Part shown: positions 18,357-27,976 of the stretch, piece by piece
Numbering within the stretch: the first letter of the stretch is position 1
Layout of the letters: each line of letters starts with the position of its first letter
From: Planctomycetota bacterium
Lineage (GTDB): Bacteria; Planctomycetota; UBA1135; UBA2386
DNA length: 64,000 bases
Assembly (NCBI GenBank): GCA_016713175.1
Contig: JADJPQ010000008.1
Span: 124,001-188,000 of the forward strand
Direction of reading: 5' to 3'
Translations under genes and position numbers: made by a program
Notes under the pieces: generated by a model
The model's input: the letters and a program-made list of their open reading frames with translations, nothing else
Told to the model about the DNA's origin: nothing
Databases searched by the model: none

Positions 18357-21308
18357 GTCACCGGCGGATCGTGCGGGTGCTGGCCGCCGCGGCTCTGAGT
18401 GCTGTGCTGGCGGCGCAGCAGGCCGGGTCGGTCCGCGGTGTCGTGCGCGACAAGGACTTCGGCGCCGTCGTCGGCGGCGCCAGTGTGACCCTGGTCGAGA
18501 CCGGGCAGAAGACCACCACGAGCGAGCAGGGCACGTTCGTGCTGCCGGACGTGGTTGCCGGTCGCTACACGGTCATCGTCGCCAAGGATGGTTACGTGCG
18601 GCAGGTGCGCGCCGACGTGGTCGTCACCGCCGGCAAGCTGACCGAACTGGCGTTCGAGCTGTCCGGCGACTTCACCGAGATGGAGGAATACATCGTCGAG
18701 GACGCCCTCCAGCTCGGCGGCGGCACCGAAGCCGAGTTGCTGCAGGTCCGATTCGAGAGTCCGGCGTTGCTCGACTCGATCAGCGCCGAACTGATGAACC
18801 GCGCCGGCGCCAGTGATGCCGCCGGGGCGCTGCGGCTGGTCGCCGGCGCGTCGGTGCAGGACGGCAAGACCGCGGTGATCCGCGGCCTGCCCGACCGCTA
18901 CGTCAGCTCGCAGCTCAATGGCGTGCGCCTGCCGAGCGCCGACGAGGACAAGCGCGCGGTCGAGCTCGACCAGTTCCCGGCGGCGGTGATCGAGAGCATC
19001 CAGGTCGCCAAGACGTTCACGCCCGACCAGCAGGGCGATGCCTCCGGCGGGGCGGTCGACGTGCGGCTCAAGGGCGTTCCGGACGAGCCGCTGCTGCTGA
19101 AGTTCTCGGTGCAGCAGAGCCACAACACCAACGTCACCGGTCGCGGCGACTTCCTGTCGTACGACGGCGGCGGCGTGCACTTCACCGGCGAGGACGACGG
19201 CCGACGCAACGTCCAGTGGGACGCGCTCGGCGACGACTGGGACGGCGCCGTCGGCACCTCGCGCGAAGAGGCGCCGCTCGATCACAAGTGGTCCTTGGCG
19301 GTCGGCGGTCGGCGTGACCTCGGCCGCGGCTGGCGCATCGGCGGCCTCGCCAGCGTGTTCTATGAACGCGACAGCGCCTTCTTCGATCGCGGCGTCGACG
19401 AGTCGTGGTGGGTGGAGAGTCCGGGTCGACCGATGACGCCGCGCACGTCGCAGGGGACGGTCCAGGACGGCGACTTCAAGACGTCGCTGTTCGACGTGAC
19501 GCAGGGCGAACAATCGGTGCAATGGGGCGGGCTCGGGACCTTCGGCATCGAGAACGACGATCACTCGTTGACCTTCGTGTGGCTGCACACGCGCACCGCC
19601 GAGGACGTGGCGACGTTGGCCGAGGACACGCGCGGCAAGCAGTACTTCTTCCCCGGTTACGACCCGGCCAACCCGAACACTCCCGGGCACCAGACCCCGG
19701 CGGCGGCACCGTACCTGCGGCTCGAGACCCTCGAGTACACCGAACGTACGACCGACACGCTGCAACTCAGCGGCCGGCATCGCCTGCGCACCGGCACCTC
19801 CCGGCGGGCGGCCGTGCCCGAACTCGACTGGACGATTTCCCGCAGCGAGGCGGATCTCTACCAGCCCGACAAGCGCCAGTTCGGCTCGCAGTGGATCCCC
19901 GAACGGCAGTTCGGTTCGATCACGGTGCCGGCGACGCATGGCCCGTACAAGCCGGCAGCGAACTTCACGCTCGGCAACGTGCAGCGCATCTGGAAGGAGA
20001 TCGACGAGCAGAGCGAGCAGTACGCCGCCAACGTGAAGATCCCTTTTGCGCCGCTGGCGGACGGCAAGGGCCAGGTGAAGTTCGGCTGGTTCCAGGACCG
20101 CGTCGAGCGCGCGTTCGACCAGGAGACCTTCAGCAACTTCGGCGACAACAGCACGTACTTCGGCGAGTTCGGCCAGCACTGGAGCCAGGCCTTCCCGTTC
20201 GAGAACCACCCGATCACCGAGTCGACGTTCGACGTCGACTACCGCGGCGAGATCGACGTGCAGGCGTGGTACGCCATGATCGAGCTGCCGATCGTCGAAC
20301 GGCTCGACCTGATCACCGGCGTGCGCTTCGAGTCGACGAAGATCGCGGTGGCCAACGAGCCCGAGGCCGACGCCACCTGGTTCCCGCCGGGGTCGCTGTC
20401 GCCGACCCTGCTGCGGCCCGGCGATGCCGACGTCGCGTTCGACGACGACGACGTGCTGCCGGCGGTCGCTCTGGTGTGGCGGGTGACCGACACGGTCACA
20501 CTGCGCGGCTCGTATGCGGAGACCATCGCGCGGCAGACGTTCAAGGAACTGACCCCGATCCTGCAGCAGGAGTTCCTCGGTGGGCCGGTGTTCATCGGCA
20601 ATCCCGAACTGCGCACCAGCCAGCTGGACAACCAGGACCTGCGCGCCGATTGGGAGCCCTACGATGGCGGCCTGATCTCGGTGTCGTGGTTCAAGAAGGA
20701 CCTCGAGGGGCCGATCGAGTACGTGCAGCGGATCGCGACGTTCGACTTCACCACGGCGGTGAACTATCCGGACGGACGGCTGGAGGGCTTCGAACTCGAG
20801 ACCCGCCATGCCCTCGGCGAATGGTGGGAACCGCTGCAGGGCCTGGCGATCGGCGCCAATGCGACGTTCATCGATTCGAAGGTGACGCTGCCCGAGGACG
20901 AGGCGGCAGAGTTCCGCCGGCCGGAGATCGCGGCGCCGATCACGACGCGCGACATGACCAACGCGCCGGAACATCTCTACAACGCCTGGCTGACGTGGGA
21001 CGTCGAATCGACGTCGACGCAGTTCGGACTGTTCTACACCGTGCAAGGCGACACGCTGGTCGCGGGCGCCGGCACCTCGAATTCCAATTTCGTGCCGTCG
21101 GTACGCCACCGAGTTCGACACGCTGAACTTCAGCGTGGCGCAGGAACTGGGCAGCGGCCTGCGCCTGCTGTTCCAGGCCAAGAATCTGACCGACCCCGCG
21201 ATCCGCGAGGTCTATCGCTCCCCATACATCGGCGATGACGTCACCAAGACGTCGTTCACGCGGGGTGTCGACTACTCGTTGACGCTCGGCGGGGAGTTCA
21301 AGTTCTGA
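18350..21308 (+). CDS. TonB-dependent outer-membrane receptor, frameshifted near 3' end
   Basis: Encodes about 985 residues once a single frameshift is corrected. In order: signal peptide; a carboxypeptidase-regulatory-like domain (GSVRGVVRDKDFG, residues ~25-110); a possible TonB box (EEYIVED); a plug domain (NRAGASDAAGALRLVAG, AVIRGLPDRYVSSQLNGVRLP, residues ~135-250); and a 22-strand-type barrel. The frame changes at about 21101: the upstream frame ends in a nonsense tail (RHRVRHAELQ), while the +1 frame continues YATEFDTLNFSVAQELG to a classical C-terminal GGEFKF at 21308. The substrate is unknown; the carboxypeptidase-like domain is common in receptors for polysaccharides or peptides. 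The frameshift is either real inactivation or a sequencing/assembly error. Confidence 0.85.
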
Positions 21309-21349
21309 GCATGCATCGCCATTCGCTCGATCCGACGCAGGAAACCAGA

Positions 21350-22144
21350 ATGTCAATTCCACCTGTCCGTTGCCTGTTGCTGCCCGTGCTGGCGGCCCTG
21401 TTCCTCACCGTCGCCGGGGTGGCGCAGGAGACTGCCGCGGCGGTCGACGCCGCGCGCGAGGCGCTGGACCGATGGGTGGAGACCCGTCGGTTGATCGCCG
21501 CCGAGCAGCGCGATCACGTGCTGGCCAAGGAAGTGTTGCAGGATCGCATCGCCGTGGTGACGCGCGAGATCGAGACGCTGCGGACCAGCATCGCCGACGC
21601 GCAGAAGAGCATCGGCGAAGCCGAGAGCAAGCAGACCGAACTCGCCGCCGAACGGGCGCGCGTCGCCGCCAGCACCGACTCGCTGCGGCTGACCGTCGAG
21701 CCACTGGAGTCGCGCCTGCGCCTGCTGCTCGCCAGGGTGCCCGACCACCTGCGCGAACGGGTGAAGCCGCTGAGCCAGCTGATCCCGGCGGCAGTCCCGG
21801 CCGGGCAGACCGCACCGACGCCGCCGGCGCTCGGCGAGCGCTACCGCAACGTGATCGGCGTGCTCAATGAACTCGACAAGTTCCAGCGCGATGTGTCGGC
21901 GATCAGCGAGGTCCGCGTGCTGGGCGATGGCGCCACCGCCGAGGTGACCGCGCTCTACGTCGGCCTCGGTCAGGCGTTCTACGTCAACGCCACCGGCAAT
22001 GCGGCCGGTTCCGGTTCGCCCGGCGCCGATCGCTGGGAGTGGTCGCCGGCCAACGACGCCGCCGCCGAGGTCCTGCGCGCGGTCAAGATCCTGAAGAACG
22101 AGCAGCCCGCGTCGTTCGTGCACCTGCCGATCCGTATCCGGTGA
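21350..22144 (+). CDS. DUF3450 periplasmic coiled-coil protein
   Basis: A 264-residue exported protein. The ATG at 21350 has GCAGGAAA upstream and gives a signal peptide ending GVAQ. Residues ~25-125 form a long coiled coil (REIETLRTSIADAQKSIGEAESKQ), followed by a small alpha/beta domain with LGQAFYVNATGNAAG and WEWSP, the pattern of DUF3450. DUF3450 genes regularly precede TtpC-type exbB genes in TonB2-like operons of marine Gammaproteobacteria, and the same order occurs here. It probably bridges the inner-membrane complex and periplasm. No enzymatic motif is visible. Confidence 0.8.
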   Translation: MSIPPVRCLLLPVLAALFLTVAGVAQETAAAVDAAREALDRWVETRRLIAAEQRDHVLAKEVLQDRIAVVTREIETLRTSIADAQKSIGEAESKQTELAAERARVAASTDSLRLTVEPLESRLRLLLARVPDHLRERVKPLSQLIPAAVPAGQTAPTPPALGERYRNVIGVLNELDKFQRDVSAISEVRVLGDGATAEVTALYVGLGQAFYVNATGNAAGSGSPGADRWEWSPANDAAAEVLRAVKILKNEQPASFVHLPIRIR

Positions 22145-22161
22145 ACCAGGAGACCATTGCC

Positions 22162-23718
22162 ATGAACTGCCGTTCCATCCTGTCGATCCTGATGCTGGTC
22201 ACCGCGCCGCTGCTGGCGCAGGAACAGTCCAAGCCCACGCTGGCCGAGGCCACGGCGGCGATCCAGACCCGTCTGACGGACAGCGTCGCGGAGCTGGCGC
22301 AGCAGCGGCAACAGCAGACCGCCGCGATCGTGCCGCTGAGCCGGCAATTGGCCGAACTGGAGGCTGAACTCGTCCGCGTGCGCCAGCAGTACCAGGAACA
22401 GAGCCGTCTGGTGGACGGCAGGGCCCTGGAACTCACCAACCTGCGCACCGAGATCGCCGCCGGCAAGGAGGAGGCGACCTACCTCGGCAACCTGCTCGGC
22501 GAGTACCTGCGCGCCTTCGAGTCCCGGCTGCACATCGCCGAGCTGCAACGCCACCGCGAGGTCGTGGAGCAGGCGCGGCTCGCGGCCGACAACACGCGGA
22601 TGGATCCGAAGGACGTGTTCACCGCGCAGGCGGCGGTTCTCGGCGCGGCGCTCGAACGCCTCGACGACGCGCTCGGCGGCGCGCGGTTTGCCGGCTCGGC
22701 GGTGGAGCCGAACGGGACGATGACCAAGGGCACGTTCGTGCTGATCGGCCCCGCGGCGCTGTTCCGTTCGGATGATGGCCGCGTCGTCGGCACGGCCGAG
22801 CAGCGGCTCGGCTCGCTCGAGCCGGCGGTGATCCCGTTCGACAAGCCGGAGGACCGCGCGGCGGCGGAGCAGCTGATCACCAGCGGTGCCGGCCGGTTCC
22901 CGTTCGACGCGTCGCAGGGCAACGCGCACAAGATCGAAGCGATCCAGGAGACGCTGTGGCAGCACATCCTGAAGGGTGGGCCGGTGATGTGGCCGATCCT
23001 GGGAATCGCCGCGTTGGCGTTGCTGGTGGCGCTGTGGAAGTGGCTCCGCCTGACGCTGGTGCGCAGCCCGAGCCAGACCAGCATCGAAGCGTTGCTCGAG
23101 GCGATGTCCCGGCGCGATCGCGACGGCGTGCGGCACGCGGCCGAGGCCGTGCGCGGCCCCACGGGTCGCATGCTGCAGTCGGGTGTGGAGCACCTGCAGG
23201 AGCCCCGGGAGCTCGTCGAGGAGGTGATGTACGAGACGGTGCTGTCGACCCGCCTGCAGCTGCAGAGCATGCTGCCGTTCATCGCCATCACCGCTGCGTC
23301 GGCGCCGTTGCTCGGGCTGCTCGGCACGGTCACGGGCATCATGAACACGTTCACGCTGATGACCGTGTTCGGCACCGGCGACGTCAAGACGTTGTCGAGC
23401 GGCATCTCGGAGGCGCTGATCACCACCGAGTTCGGTCTCTACGTCGCGATCCCGTCGCTGATCCTGCACGCGTTCCTGTCGCGCAAGTGCAAGCGCATCA
23501 TCGACGACATGGAGAAGGCCGGTGTGGCGTTCGTCAATCAGCTCGGCCTGACGCCGTTCGCGCCGAGCGAGGCCGCCCCGACGATCGCGCCGCCCGCGGA
23601 TGAGCTGCCGCCCAACAACGGTGACACCGCGGCCCATGTGCGCCAGGCCCTGGCCGAACTGCTGGCGCCGGCGCTCGGGCGCGGACTCGACGGCGGTGCT
23701 GCCCGGGGCAAGGCCTGA
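22162..23718 (+). CDS. TtpC-like MotA/TolQ/ExbB proton channel protein with periplasmic coiled coil
   Basis: A 518-residue protein. A signal peptide (LMLVTAPLLAQ) is followed by ~230 residues of periplasmic coiled coil. One transmembrane helix (WPILGIAALALLVALW, ~275-292) and the MotA/TolQ/ExbB domain follow, with AASAPLLGLLGTVTGIMNTF and the conserved SGISEALITTEFGL. This long architecture is that of TtpC, the fourth component required by Vibrio TonB2 systems. The gene is followed 3 nt later by a normal-size exbB. It is expected to work with ExbB/ExbD to convert proton motive force into TonB movement. A 17-nt gap from the DUF3450 gene contains AGGAG. Confidence 0.88.
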   Translation: MNCRSILSILMLVTAPLLAQEQSKPTLAEATAAIQTRLTDSVAELAQQRQQQTAAIVPLSRQLAELEAELVRVRQQYQEQSRLVDGRALELTNLRTEIAAGKEEATYLGNLLGEYLRAFESRLHIAELQRHREVVEQARLAADNTRMDPKDVFTAQAAVLGAALERLDDALGGARFAGSAVEPNGTMTKGTFVLIGPAALFRSDDGRVVGTAEQRLGSLEPAVIPFDKPEDRAAAEQLITSGAGRFPFDASQGNAHKIEAIQETLWQHILKGGPVMWPILGIAALALLVALWKWLRLTLVRSPSQTSIEALLEAMSRRDRDGVRHAAEAVRGPTGRMLQSGVEHLQEPRELVEEVMYETVLSTRLQLQSMLPFIAITAASAPLLGLLGTVTGIMNTFTLMTVFGTGDVKTLSSGISEALITTEFGLYVAIPSLILHAFLSRKCKRIIDDMEKAGVAFVNQLGLTPFAPSEAAPTIAPPADELPPNNGDTAAHVRQALAELLAPALGRGLDGGAARGKA

Positions 23719-23721
23719 CCC

Positions 23722-24387
23722 ATGAACGGTCTGCTCGATCAATTCGAACACGCCTGGACCGCCGCGCTGCGCATCTGGTCGGCCGGCGGCTGGTGCATGC
23801 TGCCGATCGCGATCACCGGGCTGTGCATGTTCGCGCTCGGCACGCACGTCTGGTTGCGGCTGCGGGAGACCGGCCATCGCTCGGTGTCCGAGGCCACGTG
23901 GCGGCGGTGGCTGGAAGACCGGCGAGCGCGGACGGGGCCGATCGGCGAACTGCTCGACCAGGTCGCGGATCAGCGGAGCCTGCCCGGTCTGACGCAGGCG
24001 TTCCTCGAGGTGCGCACCAATCGGCTGGCGCCGTTCGTGCGCGATCTGCGGGTGATGAAGGTCTGCATCGGCGCGGCGCCGTTGCTGGGCCTGCTCGGCA
24101 CGGTCACCGGCATGCTGGCGACCTTCAACGCGCTGGCGACGGGCTCGGGTGGCGACCAGACGATGGCGATGGTCAGCCGGGGCATCTCGGAGGCGTTGAT
24201 CACCACCGAGACCGGTCTGGTCGTCGCCCTGCCCGGCGTGTTCTTCCAGTACCAACTCGGCCGCGCCTTCGAGCGCTATCGCATCTTCCTCGCGCACCTC
24301 GAGACGGTGTGCACGCAGAACCTGCTCAAGCGGCGCTCGCGGCAGCCGCATGGTGTGGGCAGGAACCTCGCCGCCAGCACTCGTTGA
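23722..24387 (+). CDS. exbB: ExbB biopolymer transport protein
   Basis: A 221-residue inner-membrane protein with three predicted helices: GWCMLPIAITGLCMFAL near residue 25, APLLGLLGTVTGMLATF near 118 and ALITTETGLVVALPGVFF near 155. The last two are the conserved proton-channel segments of the MotA/TolQ/ExbB family. With ExbD it forms the motor for TonB. It lies between the TtpC-like gene and exbD with 2-3 nt spacing, so translation is coupled. Length and order fit ExbB of TonB2-type systems. Confidence 0.9.
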   Translation: MNGLLDQFEHAWTAALRIWSAGGWCMLPIAITGLCMFALGTHVWLRLRETGHRSVSEATWRRWLEDRRARTGPIGELLDQVADQRSLPGLTQAFLEVRTNRLAPFVRDLRVMKVCIGAAPLLGLLGTVTGMLATFNALATGSGGDQTMAMVSRGISEALITTETGLVVALPGVFFQYQLGRAFERYRIFLAHLETVCTQNLLKRRSRQPHGVGRNLAASTR

Positions 24388-24389
24388 CC

Positions 24390-24803
24390 ATGGGACGCTT
24401 CCGCGATTCTGGCGCCGACGACGGCGCCGAGGTCGGCATCGACATGTCGCCGATGATCGACTGCGTGTTCATCCTGTTGATCTTCTTCATCGTCACCACG
24501 ACGTTCGTCGAGGAGACCGGTGTACAGGTCGACAAGCCGCAGGCGGCTTCCTCCGTGCGGCTCGAGAAGACCAGCATCCTGGTGGCGCTGACGGCCAAAG
24601 GCGAAGTCGTCTACGGCGGCCGCGAGATCGGCATCTCCGGCGTGCAGCCGCTGGTCAAGCGCATGCTGCAGAAGGAGGACGTGCCGGTGATCGTGCAGGC
24701 CGACGCTGCCGCGCCATCGGGGCTGCTCGTGCGGATCATCGACGAGGCCAAGCTCGCCGGGGCCACCAAGGTCAGCCTCGCCACCGCGGCGAAGAAGGGC
24801 TGA
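24390..24803 (+). CDS. exbD: ExbD biopolymer transport protein
   Basis: A 137-residue protein with the ExbD/TolR signature. A short cytoplasmic N-terminus leads to IDMSPMIDCVFILLIFFIV, where the aspartate in MIDCVF is the essential protonatable residue. A periplasmic alpha/beta domain ends with IIDEAKLAGATKVSLAT. It works with ExbB as the proton-driven motor for TonB. It starts 2 nt after exbB and is followed 3 nt later by tonB. Confidence 0.92.
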   Translation: MGRFRDSGADDGAEVGIDMSPMIDCVFILLIFFIVTTTFVEETGVQVDKPQAASSVRLEKTSILVALTAKGEVVYGGREIGISGVQPLVKRMLQKEDVPVIVQADAAAPSGLLVRIIDEAKLAGATKVSLATAAKKG

Positions 24804-24806
24804 ACC

Positions 24807-25484
24807 ATGCGCGAATCCCGCGAGGAAACGACGCTGCGCGAAGTCTGCCACGGACTGCTCGTCGTCGTGGTGGCCGCCATGCTGACCGTTGCCGTGTTCT
24901 TCGTGCTGCCGTTCATGGAGACGATCAGCCGGCCGCCGGAGACCGATCTGACGGTGCAGGACGTCGACACCGTGGCGTTGCCACCGCCGCCGCCGCCCGC
25001 GCCGCCCGAGCCCGAGAAGGAGCCCGAGCCCGAGGACGAGAAGCCGCCGGAACTGACCGAACAGGCCGAGCCGCTGGATCTGTCGCAGCTGGAGCTGGCG
25101 CTCAACCCCGGTTCATTCGGCGATGGGCTGGTCGGCGACTTCGCAGTCAAACTGAACACGGTGACGGGTGCCAGCTCCGACGGCGGGAGCGATGACCTGT
25201 TCTCGCTGGCCGATCTCGACCAGAAGCCCCGGGTGCTGCACAACCCGAGTCCGGTGATGGACGCCGCGACGCGCCGACGCGCGCCGGGCACGGTGACCAT
25301 CCTGTTCCTGGTCGATCCCGATGGTCGCGTCGAGAACCCGATCGTGCAGGCGGCAACCGACCCGGTGTTCGAGAAACCGGCGCTGGCCGCGATCCGGCAA
25401 TGGCGGTTCGAGCCCGGTCGACGCAACGGCAAGCCGGTGCGCTTCCGCATGAAGATCCCGATCACTTTCCCGGCAGGACGATGA
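24807..25484 (+). CDS. tonB: TonB family energy transducer
   Basis: A 225-residue TonB. One N-terminal transmembrane helix (LLVVVVAAMLTVAVFFVLP, ~17-37) is followed by a periplasmic proline/glutamate-rich spacer (PPPPPPAPPEPEKEPEPEDE) and a C-terminal TonB domain: GTVTILFLVDPDGRVENPIV and FEKPALAAIRQWRFEPGRRNG, then FRMKIPITF. The membrane segment carries the histidine (H15) usually conserved near the start of TonB. It delivers ExbB/ExbD energy to the receptor at 18350. Its stop overlaps the next gene (ATGA). Confidence 0.92.
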   Translation: MRESREETTLREVCHGLLVVVVAAMLTVAVFFVLPFMETISRPPETDLTVQDVDTVALPPPPPPAPPEPEKEPEPEDEKPPELTEQAEPLDLSQLELALNPGSFGDGLVGDFAVKLNTVTGASSDGGSDDLFSLADLDQKPRVLHNPSPVMDAATRRRAPGTVTILFLVDPDGRVENPIVQAATDPVFEKPALAAIRQWRFEPGRRNGKPVRFRMKIPITFPAGR

Positions 25485-26869
25485 CCATGACGACCCGTGT
25501 TTCCCCGACGGCTCGCGGCGGCGCGCTGTTTCTCTTGCTCGCCGCGGCGAGCGCCCAGGATCCTGGCGCCCAGGACCCGATCGCGCGGATCCTCGGCGAC
25601 CCGACGTTCCAGCGGCAGTTCGCCGAGAGCTACCTGGCCGAGACCGAGATCGAGCCGCGGGTGACCGAGGACGAGCGCGACCTGCTGCAGGAGGCGATCA
25701 CGCTGCTGGGCACCGGCAAGAACGACGAGGCCGCGGCGCTGCTGGCGGCGCAACGCAATGCGGCCAGCAGTGCGGTAGTGGACTTCACGTTCGCCAACAT
25801 CAAGTTCCAGGGCGAGGCGATCGACGAGGCCATCCCGGCCTACGACGCCGCGGTGGCCAAGTACCCGCGTTTCCGCCGCGCCTGGAAGAACCTGGGGCTG
25901 TGCCACGTGCGCAAGGCAGACTTCGCGCCGGCCGGCCGTGCGTTCGCGAGGGTGATCGAACTCGGCGGTGGCGATGCCCTGACCTGGGGCCTGCTCGGCG
26001 TGACGGCCTCCAACACCGAGAACTGGCTCGGCGCCGAGTCGGCGTTCCGCATGGCGATCACGCTGGACCCGAACACGTTGGACTGGCAGATGGGGTTGGC
26101 GCGCGCGCTGTTCAAGCAGACTCGCTTTGCCGACGCTGCCGCGCTGTGCGGCCAGTTGTTGGCGCAGCAGCCCGAGCGCGGCGACCTGTGGCTGCTGCAG
26201 GCGAACGCGTTCCTGGGCCAGGAGAAGCCGCGGCTGGCGGCGCGCAATCTCGAGATGGTCGATCGGCTGGGTCAGGCGACCGTCGCCAGCCTGTCGACGC
26301 TCGCCGACATCTACGTCAACGACGAACTCTACGACCAGGCGGCCCGCTGCTACCTGCAGGCGATGCAGCTCGATCCGAAGGGTGCGGCGACCCGGGGCCT
26401 GCGGGCGGCCAAGGTGCTCGCGGCGCGCCGCGCCAACGCCGAGACCAAGGTGGTGCTCGAACGCCTTGCCCAGGTGCCGACGGAGACGTTGACCGCCGAG
26501 ATGCAGAAGGACGTGCTGAAGCTGCGGGCCCGCCTCGCCGTCGCCGAAGGGGCCGGTGACGAGGAAGCGAAGCTGCTCGAGGAGATCGTCGCGCTTGATC
26601 CGCTCGATGGCGATGCGGCGATCCTGCTCGGTCAGCATGCGCAGCGGCAGGGCAACGACGAGCAGGCTGTGCTGTGGTACGAGCGCGCCGCGGGTCTGCC
26701 GGCGTTCGAAGCCGATGCCAAGGTGCGCCATGCGCAGTTGCTGGTGGGCAAGGGCAAGTATGTCGACGCGTTGCCGCTGCTGCGCCGGGCGCAGACACTG
26801 AAGCCGCGCGACAGCATCCAGGACTATCTCGAGAAGGTCGAGCGCGCGGCGTCACGTGGCCGCGGCTGA
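25481..26869 (+). CDS. TPR protein of TonB2-type system
   Basis: A 462-residue exported protein with a signal peptide ending ASAQ. The body consists of consecutive tetratricopeptide repeats (AWKNLGLCHVRKADFAPAGRAF, TVASLSTLADIYVNDELYDQA, AIPAYDAAVAKYPRF). A TPR protein follows tonB in Vibrio and Shewanella TonB2 clusters, and its position here (ATGA overlap with tonB) is the same. It probably organises the periplasmic complex. The ATG at 25481 overlaps the tonB stop; a second ATG at 25487 is possible. Confidence 0.85.
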   Translation: MTMTTRVSPTARGGALFLLLAAASAQDPGAQDPIARILGDPTFQRQFAESYLAETEIEPRVTEDERDLLQEAITLLGTGKNDEAAALLAAQRNAASSAVVDFTFANIKFQGEAIDEAIPAYDAAVAKYPRFRRAWKNLGLCHVRKADFAPAGRAFARVIELGGGDALTWGLLGVTASNTENWLGAESAFRMAITLDPNTLDWQMGLARALFKQTRFADAAALCGQLLAQQPERGDLWLLQANAFLGQEKPRLAARNLEMVDRLGQATVASLSTLADIYVNDELYDQAARCYLQAMQLDPKGAATRGLRAAKVLAARRANAETKVVLERLAQVPTETLTAEMQKDVLKLRARLAVAEGAGDEEAKLLEEIVALDPLDGDAAILLGQHAQRQGNDEQAVLWYERAAGLPAFEADAKVRHAQLLVGKGKYVDALPLLRRAQTLKPRDSIQDYLEKVERAASRGRG

Positions 26870-26872
26870 GAG

Positions 26873-27048
26873 GCCTCCGGCAGCCCGATCATCCTGGGCG
26901 ATGGCGTCGCCGGCGCCGATGGCCGCTTCGCGATGACCATCCCGGACATCAGGTGCCGCCGCCGTTGCCGCCGAATGCACTGGCGTTCCTGGCCGCGTGT
27001 CCAGGCGTCGACCGGGTTCGTGAACATCGGCCCGGCATTGCATCGGCC
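26873..27048 (+). pseudogene. Possible decayed 3' fragment of a secreted-protein C-terminal module
   Basis: Immediately after the TPR gene, three short stretches in successive frames read GSPIILGDGVAGADGRFAMT, then VPPPLPPNALAFLAACPG, then STGFVNIGPALH. Joined, they resemble the C-terminal module of secreted proteins in this lineage (a G-x-x-G-A-D-G-R-F strand, then a P-rich turn, then a final strand). It has at least two frameshifts and no start. It could be a relic of a gene lost between the TonB operon and the pst operon, or chance. Confidence 0.35.
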
Positions 27049-27080
27049 GTCGGGTCGAAACCGGCGCCGAGGACTGCAGT

Positions 27081-27896
27081 CTAGCCGAACCGGCCCGTGA
27101 TGTACTGCTCGGTCAGCTTGTTCCCCGGATTGGTGAACACCTTCTCGGTCCGGTCGAACTCGACCATCGACCCGAGATACAGGAACCCGGTCCAGTCGGC
27201 GATGCGCTGCGCCTGCTGCATGTTGTGCGTGACGATGATGATCGTGACCCGATTGCGCAGCGAGTCGATCAGTTCTTCGATCCGCAACGTTGCCGTCGGA
27301 TCGAGCGCCGACGTCGGTTCGTCGAACAGCACGATCTCCGGGTCCACCGCCAGCGCGCGCGCGATGCACAGCCGTTGCTGCTGACCGCCGGAGAGGTCGT
27401 ACGCCGGCTTGTGCAGCCGGTCCTTGGTCTCGTCCCACAGCGCCGCGTCGCGCAACGACTGTTCGACCTTCTCGCGGATCCGGGCCTTGTCGCGCACGCC
27501 ACGCATGCGCAGGCCGAACGCCACGTTCTCGAAGATCGACTTCGGGAACGGGTTCGGCTTCTGGAACACCATCGACAGCCGCATCCGCATCTCGGTCGGG
27601 CTCACGTCCGGCGCCACCAGGTTGATGCGGTCGGGCAGCAGCAGGATCTCGCCGGTGTAGCGGTTGCCCGGGTAGAGGTCGTGCATCCGGTTGAACGATC
27701 GCAGCAGCGTCGTCTTGCCGCAGCCGGACGGCCCGATCAGCGCCGTGACCTTCTTGTTCTCGAACGCGACATTCAGGTCCTTCAGCACCTGGTTCGAGCC
27801 GTATGCGAAACCGAAGTTGCGCAACTGGACCTTGATGTCGGCGATCGCCGGGATCTGGTCGGTCACGGGATCGGCTCCGACTTCATGCGGGGTCAT
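27081..27896 (-). CDS. pstB: Phosphate ABC transporter ATP-binding protein PstB
   Basis: A 271-residue ABC ATPase. Walker A GPSGCGKTT, Q-loop SMVFQKPNPFPKS, signature LSGGQQQR, Walker B VLFDEPTSALDP and the switch histidine in VTHNMQQAQRIAD are all intact, and the QKPNPFP stretch is typical of PstB. It energises high-affinity phosphate import through PstA/PstC. I chose the ATG at 27896; a GTG-preceded ATG at 27983 overlapping the pstA stop would add 29 residues with no PstB-like content. It is the last gene of the pst operon. Confidence 0.95.
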   Translation of the reverse strand: MTPHEVGADPVTDQIPAIADIKVQLRNFGFAYGSNQVLKDLNVAFENKKVTALIGPSGCGKTTLLRSFNRMHDLYPGNRYTGEILLLPDRINLVAPDVSPTEMRMRLSMVFQKPNPFPKSIFENVAFGLRMRGVRDKARIREKVEQSLRDAALWDETKDRLHKPAYDLSGGQQQRLCIARALAVDPEIVLFDEPTSALDPTATLRIEELIDSLRNRVTIIIVTHNMQQAQRIADWTGFLYLGSMVEFDRTEKVFTNPGNKLTEQYITGRFG

Positions 27897-27976
27897 GGTT
27901 GGCGTGGCACGGCGCAGCAGGTTCGTGATCGGGCGGGACGGCGCGCTGTCTTGCGCGTCGGCGAGGGTGCAGTGGG

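Noticed and set aside
21090..21110. Programmed ribosomal frameshift in the TonB-dependent receptor
   Set aside because: No slippery heptamer, internal Shine-Dalgarno sequence or stimulatory hairpin is seen at the site. A mutation or sequencing error is more likely.
22162..24387. Flagellar motor or Tol-Pal genes
   Set aside because: The MotA/TolQ-like proteins are followed by ExbD and a TonB with a proline-rich spacer, and by no MotB, TolA, TolB or Pal, so the TonB2 reading is better.
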